This document shows, one piece after another, positions 1 through 13,235 of a DNA stretch of 24,260 bases. The first letter of the stretch is position 1. The number at the start of each line of letters is the position of its first letter. This DNA is from Trachelipus rathkii (lineage: Eukaryota; Arthropoda; Malacostraca; Isopoda; Trachelipodidae). A model generated the notes under the pieces. The model made no database searches. It saw only the letters and a program-made list of their open reading frames with translations, and was not told the origin of the DNA. The translations under genes were made by a program, and so were the position numbers. The stretch spans positions 1 through 24,260 of the forward strand of contig JABUQX010065382.1 in the NCBI GenBank assembly GCA_015478945.1, given 5' to 3'.

Positions 1-2637
1 TTATAACACCTTATATATTAGTTACTAATAGTGTGAGTACTCATATAAAACTCATAACATAAATTAAAATCATAAGACTATATAAAAGATGATAGTTGAA
101 AATATACTTCCGTTGTATTCACCATTATATATGCACATCACTAGTCCCAGGCGTCTTCTTCATATCGTACGATTTTCGGACTCCTCGAGTATATAATATA
201 AATAATATATATTCCAGGAGTTCTGTATTGTAAATACCATTATCCAATATACACCTTCATAAATCTGATAATTGTAGGTCTTCAACTAGGTAGTAGTATG
301 AGAGGATGAAGAGTATACTAAAGTCTTTAAATGTCTCCAAAGGTAATAATCCAAAGGTTTTAGGTCTGGTGAACCTTATTAGTCTGGTCATCACGGAACT
401 CACTGGGCCTACCTCTAGACCACTATATCCATTGATTGGTAGGAATAGAGGTCTCATTTCATGGTATATTATACACATTTAGAATCACTAAAGTAGTGCA
501 TGGAAGCCCCATCATAGCATAAACCACATGTTTTGAGCACAACTTGAAGAGGATTAATATATATATACATATCAAACAAGTGAATATAGGAGCTCTAGAT
601 GTTTTCAATAAGTATAAGTAAGATTATAATGTGAATACCTATTTATTATAGCCTTATATATATAGGTGAGGATAAAGTCATCGAACATATAATACATATA
701 TGATATCTATGTAATATATATCAGCCTCACAAATGTTTACTAGTATATAACTTATGTATGTGTAATACAGATTTCCACTGTTTAATGGCAATGAGAAGTC
801 TTGAACAGAACCTCCAACGTGTTAGTTTAGGATACGTGATACGTATAGCTGTATCTTTGTAAAATATATATAGGTAAGGCAGCCTCGTATCGAAAATAAA
901 AACCTATAAGTTAAAAAGTTGGGTCATACATTTTTAGGTTCATATATAGTAAAACCATTGACAAATTATATAATCAACGAGGAGCATAAGTCCTACTATT
1001 GTGCGAGCACTTATTACATTAAGCAGTGATTTTATCACTTGACCACTAGCAAACTACATGACAGACCTGACTATGGTATAATAGTAGTAAGTAATAACCA
1101 TGATATGCTTTCCGGATAGTATTAAAGTGACATTACTACTCTCATCTGTCTCTGTAATATTAGTTATCGTAAAGACAATGTCTGAATGTTTACAACTGCT
1201 CGCAGTGCTCTTATATATAAATCAGATTGATGTCTAACAAGTTAAAATACGATAAATAAACTAAAGTTCTTAAACTAGTACAACTACGCAGTCCTTTTAG
1301 TAGTAATGTAGATCGTCGGTGAAATCCTGCAACTTAGTGTGCTCTTTGAGCTGCAAAATCTCATGATACGCATTTTTATCACATCCACAGCCGCGAAGGA
1401 GTAGAGCTAGAGAGAGTGTGTGTCGACACAAAATAAAGCTTCTCGCGTTCTTTGGTTATCTCTCACGAGGAGGCACTAATCAATAGAGTTGGGACGATTG
1501 ATCAGAGTCTATCGTGTGTCTCTTCTCGTACCACATCACCGTAACGTCCCCTGTGCGAGAGGCGAGCACACCAGGGTGGGAGCGAGACTTCGTCGCGCCC
1601 TGCCATCCGCACTCACCCCATCCGAGAGGGATCTGCGTCAATGGTCAGGGCCTAGTTCAGAGTAATGAATACAACCGGGTAATTTACTATCCATATTCAG
1701 TAACGAAGAGACGCACGTAACGAGACAGAGCCCTTCAACACAGTCAAAAATGAGAATTACAAGTTGATAATAAATTATTAACATAGTCTCTGTATATCAC
1801 ATCAACAGACAGTCTGCATTGTTATGTCACGTAGAGAGCATCAGCAAGTTGGTTGGGTTTTTATCGATCAACAATGTGCTGAAAAAAAAAATTTTTGGCA
1901 AATCTGGCGCTCCTATGTAAATCTAGGATGTGGTGTTAGTAGAGACAACTGGTTTGTGGAGAAGAGTTGGTATTGCAGTTGTCGTATTATTTAAATGAGA
2001 CGTTTCCAATTAACACTAACAATTAACATTCTCGCGCGTATTATTAAATATTGTAGATTCTATTATTAAATATTAAATAGTTTATATCCTTATCATTAAA
2101 TTCTGCGTACAACAATAGTGTGATTGTTTCATATCACTCTGTAACATTTTATACCTTTATCATTTCCTAACTTTTAGCATCTTGGAATTCTATTCGTCCT
2201 TTCATAATTATCTTATATATTAACAGGCGACCTTTTCGCCCAACTGTTTAATATCTTATTCCAACTCGAGCTCCTCTAAAACAGCTATAAAACAACAAAA
2301 CAGCTTGGTCAATTTTGTTTTAGTTGTAGCATGATTGTTGAGTTTTTGTGTAAGATATAAAATGCATGTACTAAAGTATAGTCTTACATTAATATTGTTA
2401 GGGATATTATGAGTTTATGTAACCTAATTGGTTCGATAGTATACAAAATATTTAGTTAAAAACACATACAGAGCGCCAGTAACGGAAAAACTAAGCACAT
2501 TAACGATCAATATCCTTTTATATGAGGTAACTTATTTTACCTTTATGTATTTTTGTATCATTTTCGTTATTCAAGATCACTACTAAATATAAAAATTTTT
2601 TAACCACTATAATTTGAAATCACCATATTATTAATAG
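1..2637. other. AT-rich non-coding DNA, no gene recognised
   Basis: No open frame here has recognisable protein similarity, and the two longest (about 73 codons on the minus strand at 257-478 and 68 codons on the plus strand at 1514-1720) have no motif, start context or splice context worth reporting. A patch at about 1380-1740 is clearly richer in G+C and CpG than its surroundings and contains short GAGAG runs. It could be an old transposon fragment or a small regulatory island, but I cannot identify it. The rest is unremarkable AT-rich intergenic or intronic sequence. Confidence 0.6.
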
Positions 2638-2737
2638 TACTGATATATATATAATACTAATATAATATATATATATATATATAATATATATATTAATAGT
2701 ATATATATTAATATATTATACATATTTATATATAAAT
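2638..2737. repeat. Imperfect (TA)n tract
   Basis: An almost uninterrupted A/T-only run in which TATATA blocks are broken by occasional AA or TT steps. It is simple sequence with no coding meaning. It is the first of a series of such tracts in the window. Confidence 0.9.
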
Positions 2738-3453
2738 TAGTTATGACATACTAATTTATTGAGCCCTTGAGAGGCATTTATGTTACCTTAAACTCACAAG
2801 GAAGGTATAGGTAATATCCCTTGATAAATTTTATAGTTATGAATTGGACTAGATTCCTTTAAACCTCATACATATATTATTCTTATCGCAAGGATTAGCT
2901 TTTTATTTTCAGTGAGGATTACATTCATAATCTGGAAAGCTAGGTTGATATGTATCCAAAATACTTTTGAAAATAACTATTTTCAAATTACAACTATGAC
3001 TTTCTGATACGCTGATTTCATTAATGGGATTTCTGAAAAAAAAAAAACATGTACTTCGCAATGTATTTACAATTGAATAAGAACAAAAAAATTCCTTTGC
3101 ACAAAATCGGATTGACATAATAATAGTAGGTCTTCTATCTAAATTAAAGAAGAATGAAATTGAATTACACATTACCTATACATTTTGCACTATTAATAAA
3201 TTAAATAATTAAGTATAATAATAATTAATTAAATTAAATAATAATTATATATTAAATATTAATATAATATAATTATAATTAATAATAATTAATATATATA
3301 ATAATAGATAATAATATAATAATAATAGTTTTTTACATGTATATTTTTTCCATCAAAATAATTAAAATATATTTTTGATCATTTTACTGACATTATCTTC
3401 CTATTTCCGGGATTTAGCAAATAACGTTTAAATTTTACCATTATTATAATGTT
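2738..3453. other. AT-rich non-coding DNA
   Basis: Ordinary AT-rich sequence. A minus-strand open frame of 87 codons at 2909-3172 has no recognisable motif and includes a phenylalanine run from an A-homopolymer near 3038, so I do not call it. Positions about 3185-3332 are nearly pure A/T with ATTAATAATT-like words rather than strict TA dinucleotides. Confidence 0.6.
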
Positions 3454-3566
3454 TTATATATATATTAAATATACATATATATATATAATATATATATATT
3501 AATTAAGTTATAGTTATATATATATATTATAATATATATTATTATATAATATAATAATATTAATAT

Positions 3567-3598
<32 letters not shown>

Positions 3599-3672
3599 AT
3601 AATAATATTAATATATATATATATACTAATATAATATATAATATATATAGTATATTTTAATATATATATATG
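3454..3672. repeat. Imperfect (TA)n tract
   Basis: About 220 bases almost entirely of A and T, made of TATATA blocks of varied length joined by TAATA or TTAATT steps. No other feature is visible in it. Confidence 0.9.
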
Positions 3673-5055
3673 TACGTGGAGTGATAAATGCGTAGTGGTG
3701 CATGTGTAATATAGTATGAGTGGTTACTTCTTTGTGGATACTTAGTATACTTACTATATGTCACATATATAAGCATGGAATAGATACTCTTAAGATACTC
3801 AAAAAGGAGGAGTCTAGGGTTATTAGTCACATCTTTTAACCTTTTCTTTATATTATTACAATAGCAATGTCCACTAATATACTCTTCACCTATGAATTTC
3901 ATTGTAGATATCACCCTACTTCCATCTCTTGAATGAGAGGGTTCACGTGTAATTCCTGTATAAATTATAATTATATTTTGTTTATACAATCACACCCACA
4001 TACACAGAGTCAAAATGAAATACTTCAAAAAAAAGATTTAGTTCTTGATACACACTCTTATTCTTAAATATTTATCAGAAAAGGCGTAGGAAAGGTCCAC
4101 TTATTCATATCCTGCATCTTCCATGCACTATCCGCTCTCTCGCATTCTGGAGCGCAGAGGTTGGCGAGCGCGCACAGAATGTCTCTGTGGACGTGTCTAG
4201 ATGCGCGTGCATCTGCAGTAAACTCTGTCCACTCACACAGCGTAACTCTTTAACTGGTTAAGCTGGGCACATTTTTTTTATTTCCTTATGTGTTATTTAA
4301 CTCTTCTGATCCCGTGAGAGAATAACTCTGAGAATTAAAACGCTTTAGACAGAGTTGGCTGGAATTGAATCTTAGTTCTTTAGTCTAGTTATGCATGTTG
4401 GGTTTTAATTTAAAATATGATCGTCATTAATGCTTCTCTCTTTTATCTCCCGCACACATCCTAGACTTTTTGTTATGATTCGTTACAAGTACTTAAACTG
4501 GTCTACATTCTACACTCTATCACCTTCAAAAGTTAACTCAACAGTTTCCTCTTCTCCTCTACTTACTCGGCAAATCTTTCTGAAAGTGATGAAGATTCTT
4601 TCTTTTCCAAAGTAGAAGATATTAAATTTGATACTGAAAGTGCTGTTAATATTGAATTTCTACTGAATAATAGAGTTTAAACTTATAGCTACTGAAACTA
4701 TTTCTACGATATATAATATAATATTTATGAGTTTAAATACAATTAAAAATTTTAAAAATATAATATATCGTATTTATTTAATAATATACTGTATGATCAC
4801 TTTTATATTATTTTTTGCAAAATTACTCCTATAATATTGGTGCTTTTTAAAAAATTATGTAATATTGCGGAGATAATAGTATGCGCTTATTAGTCGACTT
4901 ATGCGAATCATAATATTTTTGAAAAATATTGAGTTTTCACGTATTTTTGAGCTAACTTGACGGACTAAGTATTTTTATTTCCACTTTGCGCTTATTTGAG
5001 CGTATTGACGCTCATAAAAATTTTAATATAATTTGCAGTGAGCCCCAACTACTCA
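3673..5055. other. AT-rich non-coding DNA with one CpG-richer patch
   Basis: No gene is supported. A patch at about 4130-4250 is much richer in GC and CpG than its flanks. It contains a perfect inverted repeat at 4199-4214 (AGATGC, loop GCGT, GCATCT). A 61-codon plus-strand frame at 4430-4615 has no recognisable features. The remainder is AT-rich with several short A or T runs. Confidence 0.55.
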
Positions 5056-5288
5056 TTATACTATATATATATATATATATTATATATAATATTAATAATA
5101 TATATATACATATTATATATAATATAATATATAATATATATATATATATAATTATATTAAATATATATAATATATATTATATTATAATATTATATATTAT
5201 ATATATATATACTATATATTAGTAATATAATATATTATTATATATAATATATATATATATAATATATATGATAGTATTATAGTAATTA

Positions 5289-5333
<45 letters not shown>

Positions 5334-5420
5334 TAGATTTTAGATAGTATATATATTAATATTAATATATTAATATATATAAAATACTATATTATATATA
5401 ATATATATATATTATAACTA

Positions 5421-5460
<40 letters not shown>

Positions 5461-5635
5461 CTATATAATAATATAATATATATTATTATAATATATACTA
5501 TTATTATATATATAAATATTATATTAATATATATAATATATTAATATATTTAATATTAATAATATATATATAAATTATATATATATATATTAATATATAT
5601 ATATATATAATAATATATATTAATATAATATATTA

Positions 5636-5666
<31 letters not shown>

Positions 5667-5956
5667 TAATATATTATATATATATATATATATATATTAT
5701 ATAATTAATATATATAATATATATTATATATATAATATATATAATTTTAATTAATATATATATATAATATATATATAATAATATTAAATATATATATATT
5801 ATAATATAATATTCATATATATATATATATATTATATATATTATACTATATTAATATATATATATTAATATAATTAATATTATATATATATATATTATAT
5901 ATATATATAATTAAAATATATATATATATATATTAATTAAATATATATATATATAA
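5056..5956. repeat. Long compound AT-only tract, about 900 bp
   Basis: Roughly 900 bases that are almost exclusively A and T: TA dinucleotide blocks of many lengths interrupted by TAATAT, TTAATT and similar steps. It ends sharply at the sequence ACCTCTTGATAG. Isoleucine/tyrosine-rich open frames across it are translations of the repeat. An AT tract of this length is likely to be length-polymorphic and prone to assembly error. Confidence 0.93.
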
Positions 5957-8900
5957 CCTCTTGATAGCCTGGCAGCATGCCCACGTAACATCCTGATTCC
6001 GCCGAAATATTTATGATGGTTTACTTCTCTATATAGATAGCAATTCTTGAGATACTCACTATATTTTATAGACAGTATAGGATAATATGATTATAAAATA
6101 CAGCAAGTGAAAAAATGAAAGTTATAGGTGCAAAGGAAAACAGGAAAATCAACAGGGAAATATATATATATATAATAAAAATTATAAATCTGAGTAAATT
6201 TATATATCAGGTTGATCATTTTGTTATTAGCCTCCTAAAGAAGTAATATAAGGTGAAGTACCACATATTGACTTCAGAAATGTCTCCTATTAAAATATAG
6301 AGGAGAGCTTAAGTGAGAATGACTCGTTGGTCATCTAAAGGGGATTAGTTAGAAAGGATTATGTTTTATTGATCTTAGGAAGGATAGAGGATAAGGTAAA
6401 GAGCACATATAAATTAATATCCATTATCTATTATATGACTACAATTCTGAAATTTGAGTACTCTCACACTAGAATTAGTAGAGATAGGAGTGATGATGAG
6501 AGAGAGAGAGAGAGGTTCACGAAGTAGAGAGAGAGAGAGAGAAGGAGAGAAGAAGAGAGAGTCATTCACAATTTGAGTATATATCAACTTTTCTTATATA
6601 AGACAAGCTGATTGAAGTCAAAATATACTAATATCTTCTGAGATGATTCTAGATACTTGTATGAAATTTATGAAGTCTTAGAACTGCAATCACTCCATCT
6701 CAGTCCAGAGACATTAGACCTAGATTTCACTCTACACTTTTAGAGAATTATATCTAGCACGTAGATATAGAGACCTTGAGAGTATATTATTTGTTATATA
6801 TATTTAATAGAGATTTGTTCAGAGATATAATATGGTAAATGGAGTGGACACAAAAAACCTTACAAAGCAGTCTTATGTCTACCTAATATATATTATGCGA
6901 GATTCAGCGCGTCTGAACGCTTCTTCAAACTCCTTACAGACGCTCATTTCGCACAATGAAGTCGTGTACACCTATTGGTCATACGCTTACGAAAGAAATT
7001 GCACGAATTGGAACATTTACAATCTGTTTAACACGATTCAACTTTGGATGCGACTATTATTCCTAATCATGGACCCTTGAATAGGCGCCGAAAGGCAGAT
7101 TGCCGGGATAATAAGATAATTTAAATTGACCGTTGTTTAGTGAGGCGGAGAAACACCAACACCAGAGCACTCTATCTAATATGCTTAAAATCCAGCTCGC
7201 CCGACATGATGAACAATTTTGTTTTAGTTAAGCAAAGTACTGGGTACTGGTCAAATAATTCTAAAACAAATTTGTCCAAATGATCTTAAGGGAGAGAATA
7301 TAATTTCTAGCAATCATTCGCTGTACTCTCAAGTGATCCTCAGTTGCATCTTACACCTCTTGAGATTGTCACTCAATAATGCCTATAGTGCATATTAGTA
7401 TATAGAAAATAGCTGAAATAATGTGATGTATTTAAGACTATTATATATCAAAGTTCAATTATTTATTATCCATATAGATGCTTATCATAGAGATTGTCTG
7501 CTAACTATATAAAAAATCAATATTTTTATTAATAATAATGTTTATCACAATTTTAGGTATAAGTAATGTCAGAGTACTTATATTATATCACATAGAAGTT
7601 AGTCAAAAGAGTTATCCTTATTAATAATATTTCCATATCACAAAAAAATTAAGTTGAGTTTGTCACTACTAATATATATGATAAGTAGTAATGCTATTTC
7701 TAAATATACACTGAAAGAAATTAAATGTGTGTGGTTGAAAAAATTCATTGACATCAAAGCGAGAAATTCACTGGACGTCGTATAAGATCAACGGGGCCGC
7801 TCCATATATATATTTCCAAATCTAAGAATATCTACGATCAGATTACAATATATCTCAACGTTTGTTAGTATTATGAAAGATATTAATAATACTCTTAACT
7901 GGACTTCGATACAATCTTATTATGCTGTTAAAAATAATGATTTTTAGAATCTGGAGAATGAGCACATGATTGACATCTGATACAAAGTTATAAAGAAATT
8001 TGATCGAAGATACTAGTGTATATTAGGAATGCATACTCATCAATAAAAAGATCAAAAATACTTTTGTATATAATGACTGATTCTATTTCTTTATTTTATC
8101 ATGGGAATAGCCTCTGTAAAGATAGAGAGGTTTCTCGACAAACAAACATTTTCTACAAGAAAATTTGCGTGATGAGTTATTGCTGAAGAAATATATATAA
8201 AAGTAGCATAATAGAATACATACCAGTACATGAAAATTTTATAAAACATGTCAATTAATTAATTTGATGACAAATGAGATAATGTCATACTATATAAGTA
8301 TATGTTAAATATTGCATAATAATCGAGATATGTACATTACTTATACGCAGAGTAATAAAGACATTGTGCATACACTTAGAAGAAGAGAATACTAATGATA
8401 TTGTAAGCTAGAACCTCGTACCGAGAGAACTCTTCGGAGAGCGCGAAAGCTCTGCGCAAAAAAAGGATGAGCCATCATCTGTCAGAACAAAGAGAGGGGA
8501 GCGAGATATGAAATATCTCAGGATGTCGATATAATCGTATCATGGGAGGCTAACCTCGAAACAAACGCCAAAAAACACTTGCGAGAGATTTCTCAGAAGG
8601 AGAGACACTAGAGGCTTTATATAAACAGAATGCAATAAAACTTTTTTTTCTGTATTATCTTCTTCTCTTACAGAGGTCGACATTCAACAGGTGCTATCTC
8701 TCATATTCCCTGATCGCTTAAGGTTAAGTTTTAGAATTAAATAATCTTTCGCTGATATTCTTTGTTTAGAGATGAAAATGAGAGATTATGTATTTTAATT
8801 TTATATTATATTTAGCATCAGAAAAGAATATGTGCAAATGTTTTTACAAGAGTATAGAATAGTAAAGTTGAGGTTTTATAAAGTAGTTATTTCTCATATT

Positions 8901-9687
8901 ATTATGTTGGAATAAGAGTGAGTAAAGAAGATAAAGCTGGGAGAAGCGTATACAGCCAGAAGTTGAGAGAAAGCAACGAGCGTACCGGTGGTTGGACACT
9001 ATATGGTAATAACTGTCATATCTTGAATTCTCAACGCTCTATTATGTGCTTGAGTGATAGAGAATTCTAGATCTGTGATAAGCGTCGATTCAGGTATACT
9101 TATGCCTCAAGCTTCACGACAATACATGGCGGTGGTATATCTAAATATCTGTGGAAGACATGTAACAAATTAAAATTTTTTCTTTTCTAAACTTGCACAA
9201 TATATTAAATTACATCGTTCGTAAATATTATCTTTTAACTCTTATATAATTGCGTTATTATGCACAATATTATTAACATCTGTATGACAGTCAATATTAA
9301 AGGTATGAGTATTGAGAGAGGAGCTGAGAGGGCCAAGACGAAAGGAATTCTTTGGAGCCTCTATTACTCCGTGAGTGGTTTATGGCAGGCTTGGAAGGCG
9401 CTGACGTCGTGCGCTGCTTGTCTCTCTCTATTATTACTGTCTTCACCTTCTCGTCTTAATTGAATTGAAACAAATGACCTAAAGTATTTTGGCGTTGGTA
9501 GTATTCAGACTTCTAGTTTTCTAGTCCAGACGACACACTGGAGATATATAAGAGTTTGCGCCGAAATACAAGCATCGCAGAGCGCGCAATGACGCCCAGG
9601 GGAGATCATAGTCACGATAGATTGTATACAGACGGCAGTGAGAGTTCTATTACCTTCCTCATTATATGTTCCTCTATCTCTTCTTGT
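5957..9687. other. AT-rich non-coding DNA, no gene recognised
   Basis: About 3.7 kb of mixed AT-rich sequence. An 82-codon plus-strand frame at 6832-7080 lies in a somewhat more balanced patch, and a 67-codon frame at 9260-9463 has a W-rich, C-containing tail. Neither shows a domain, signal peptide or convincing splice-site context, so I leave both uncalled. A perfect small inverted repeat occurs at 8503-8519 (GAGATAT, loop GAA, ATATCTC). No tRNA-like cloverleaf was seen. Confidence 0.55.
6498..6561. repeat. (GA)n microsatellite, two blocks
   Basis: Two runs of GAGAGA separated by a short unique spacer (GGTTCACGAAGTA), then degenerate GAAGGAGAGAAGAAGAGAGAG. It is a simple purine-strand repeat of the same kind as the larger block at 12499-13235. 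Confidence 0.9.
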
Positions 9688-9898
9688 AATATATATATAT
9701 ATATTATATATATATAATAGTAATTAATAATAATATTATATATATTTAATATATAAATATATTAATAATATTATTATATATATTGAATAATAATATATAT
9801 ATATTTATATTATAATTATATAGATAGATTTTTATAATTATAATACATTTATTAATATTTAAATATTAAATTAATAAAGTTTAATATATAAATATTAT

Positions 9899-9938
<40 letters not shown>

Positions 9939-9956
9939 ATATATAATATATTATTA
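9688..9956. repeat. Imperfect AT-only tract
   Basis: About 270 bases dominated by TATATA, TAATAATA and ATTTAATAT words with very few G or C bases. It ends at the sequence GCTTCATTGG. No other function is visible. Confidence 0.9.
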
Positions 9957-12496
9957 TGCTTCATTGGAGTATTCCGTGTACAATAAGAGTTGTATCTAGA
10001 GGTATGTCACTGTAATAATGAACAAAAATGACCGTAGATGTCAGTTGGACCACGATAGATAAATATGATTATAAATTTTTGTCTGTAAATTTTTATCAAT
10101 AAGTACGAAGCAGAGAGAGAAATTTTTGTAGATGAGACCAGAAATATACTTTGCATAGTACGAGATCTATATTCCTATCGGTAGTGAGAGGAGAGAGAGT
10201 ATATATAATTATTATTAAGTGCACTCATCTCATGTATATTATTCGCAATTATAACCTGTATTCAAATTCAAGACTTGAAAGTAATCGCTAAAATAGTGAT
10301 AATAATAATAACTCGAATAGCAGCACATTTGAAACCTTAGTCGTGCAACAGCGTTCCTCTAATAACAACATAACTTCTGAAACATCTTCCAATTTGGATA
10401 TGTGAGAAAGAGAGAATAATAAAGTTTAAAACAAAAACCATACAAGGTAACAGTATTACAAAAAATATTTCTAAATTTTTAGATAAGTTGGTTTATCAAA
10501 TTTATATTTATTTAATTATACATTGTCAACTTAGCTTTAATTATTTTTTTATAACCTGTTAATTTGTACATTATATTTCTATTTTCTATTATCTATTTTT
10601 CTTATTTCTTATTATTCTTTTTTCTTTATTTTTTATCTATTCTATACTTCTATATCTATTCTATTTCTATCTAATCTATTACTTGTATGTTTTGGTAATG
10701 GGCAGATTGGTGGTCTGAGAAGCAAAAGTCTCTCGTAAGAGCTCGAGCGAATTTTTGAGACAGTGTAGTGATACTATTGTCTCTATAGACTTTAGTGACG
10801 TATGATTATTTGGATTCCCGTGATTTTTAAGTAATTTAAAGTAATTATAAATAAAGGATTAATTGGTGGTCTAGGCGAGTGCCAGTGGTGTGAAATCTAC
10901 ATCCTTGTTCACTTACATTTGTATATTATTATAAAGGTTATTATAATTTTTGTAATGCATATATATTGCGTGGCATGCAATTGCGAAAGTCTGCAAAGCG
11001 CATTATAAATATAAAAGTTCTATGTTCCTTTACTTACTAACCTATTATCTGAAATCTGAATCTCACTCAAATTAAAATAAAGTAGAGAGAGAGAGCGCGT
11101 TATACGGATATGATACCGCCCCGCGCCGTCGTCCAACGTCAGAACTGCAGTAGATGGAAGAGCCGATCAGATCTCTCTCGTTCCTGAGCTACGCGATGCC
11201 ATCTTTGCGGCGTTGATTCCTGGGATTTGCCACATATGCGCGTATATAGGATAAAGTTCGCATATTTAGTTAGAGCTGAAAGAAAGAATAATTCGTTATT
11301 AGGTCTTCACTCGCTCTCTGCCTCAGGCCATTTGGTATCTGAGTTATTTAGACACATAAAGGAATACACTTAATAGGATTATCGGGTACTATAGACATAA
11401 ATGATGGTGAAGGATATGCTGAGAGAGGTCTTCATATCGGCCGAATCCCGGTGAGGCTTCAAGTGCCCCAACCACTCTAGAGATACCCATCGCGCGAGCT
11501 TAGGCTCCGTAGACTTGGAACCACCAACCTAAATAGTGGGGCTAATTAAGAATTATAGTTTGTATATTATGTTTATTTATACAAGGAGAGTTGTGAGTAA
11601 AATGAGAGAAAAAGTTGAATATATTGTGTTAATAGTAGGTGCTGCCAAATGTATCGTGAAGAGTACGTAGAGTAAATATGATGTGACTATGAATAAGATT
11701 TACACTTCAACAACGACATGTGAGTAATACTAATCTAGTTGAGTGAGGTATATAATATGGAGATAGTGTGAGATGAAAGATGAGGTTCGGTATGAGGTAT
11801 ATTATATATATAGTTTTGTTCAGTGTCATAGATCGTAGCCCTCCTATTAGCAGGTTTCCAACACATGAATGAGAGAATCTTTTAGAATTGGTACTTGTAA
11901 ATATTTTTTGATCAGTATATATATATAATAATAATATATATATATAGTAATCAGAGAAAGGAATATATATATTTAATATATAGTATATATAAGTTAAACA
12001 CAGTATAATGTATATATATTACTGCTATAAATACAAATAGGCATAAGAAGAGTATAGTATAAAATATAAGTAATTAAAATAAGATTCCAAAAGGTTGATT
12101 TAAATAGATTGAGGAAGATATATAAATTATGAAAATATATAATGTAGCAAGAATTGTGTATGAGTATCTTTTAGTATAGAATCGCGTATTGAAAATATTA
12201 TATAAAAAAAATATCAAACGATAAAGGTGAAGGTTTTCCATTTTGGCCTAGAAGGTAAATTCTGAAATGGGTAAAAAAAAGATTTTAAAAATAAAACGAT
12301 CTCATATGAGTGGAGTATACTGAAGAATGTTGCTTTCACATTTATTCGTTTGGTCACTATGATCTGGATAGTCGTAGCTGAGCAATTGCCTATTTCAATT
12401 AATTTCAATGATAAAAATTTATACTAGTTTCTTATTCAACCACTTTATTTTATTAATAACACGCCAGCGAGAGCCATAGAGGAAGGAAGTGTAGAC

Positions 12497-12498
<2 letters not shown>
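9957..12498. other. AT-rich non-coding DNA with two CpG-richer patches
   Basis: No gene is supported. Positions about 10560-10690 are a degenerate pyrimidine-rich tract built on CTATTT-like words. The word ATTGGTGGTCT occurs twice, near 10708 and 10861. Patches at about 11090-11240 and 11420-11530 are rich in CpG, with words such as GCGCGT and CGCCGTCGTCC, in contrast to their AT-rich flanks. They may be old transposon fragments or regulatory islands. I could not identify them. Confidence 0.5.
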
Positions 12499-12538
<40 letters not shown>

Positions 12539-13235
12539 AACAGAGAGAGATGTATTTTTGATGAGAGAAGAAGAGCGAGAGAGTAGAGAGTAGAGAAGAG
12601 AGAGAGAGAGAGAAGAGAGATGAGAGAGAGTCGATTTGAGGAGAGAATTAAGACGACGTTGTTAAATGAGAGTGTGAATGATGATAGAGAGAAGTTTAGA
12701 ATGGGCCTGTGGCGATGATGAGAAAAGAGAGAGAGATAGAGAGAGAGTAGATGAGAGATTGGTGAGAATGTAGAGCAGAGAGAGAGAGAGAGAGAGAGCA
12801 GAGAGAGAGAGAGAAGAGGAATAGATAGAGAGAGAGTATGGAGGTAGAATGAATCGAGCATCATGTACTAAAAAGAGAGACATGAAGAGAATTGAAGAAT
12901 TTGTTAAGTAACTAGAAAAATCAGAAAATGAGAGGGAAAGGATTAGAAGTAGAAAGATGATGAGAAAAGTTGTATGAGAGCCAGGAGAAGGTAAATAAAT
13001 GTAGGAGAGAGAGAGAAGAGAGGAAGAGAGGGAGAATTGAGAAAGAAGGAAGAAGAGAGAGAGAGAAGAAAGAAGATAACAGGAGATTGCGATGGATGAA
13101 TTTGTATTGGATAAGAATGGAGATTACTGGAGAGAGAGATAGAAGATTGAGAGAGCAAGTATGCAGAATGAATTAGAGAGGAATAGATTCACTAGAATTG
13201 TGTAAAAGGAATTGAGAGAGAGAGAGCAAAGTATG
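12499..13235. repeat. Large GA-rich polypurine block
   Basis: About 740 bases in which the plus strand is overwhelmingly A and G. It starts with a pure (GA)n run of about 35 bases and continues as many GAGAGA blocks separated by short spacers such as TGTATTTTTGATG. The opposite strand gives serine/leucine-rich open frames (for example 12445-12864) and the plus strand gives an arginine/glutamate-rich frame at 12970-13176. All are translations of the repeat and none is a gene. Long polypurine runs of this kind can form intramolecular triplexes. Confidence 0.92.

Noticed and set aside
6832..7080. 82-codon plus-strand frame with balanced amino-acid composition
   Set aside because: No domain, no splice context and no neighbouring exon. 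An open frame of this length is expected by chance in a window of this size.
7765..7795. Sequence AATTCACTGGACGTCGTATA, similar to the EcoRI-lacZ alpha junction of cloning vectors
   Set aside because: The likeness covers only about 20 bases with several mismatches, and the sequence on both sides is ordinary AT-rich DNA, so chance is more likely than vector contamination.
12445..13176. Ser/Leu-rich minus-strand frames and an Arg/Glu-rich plus-strand frame
   Set aside because: They follow directly from GA-repeat translation and lack any other sequence content.
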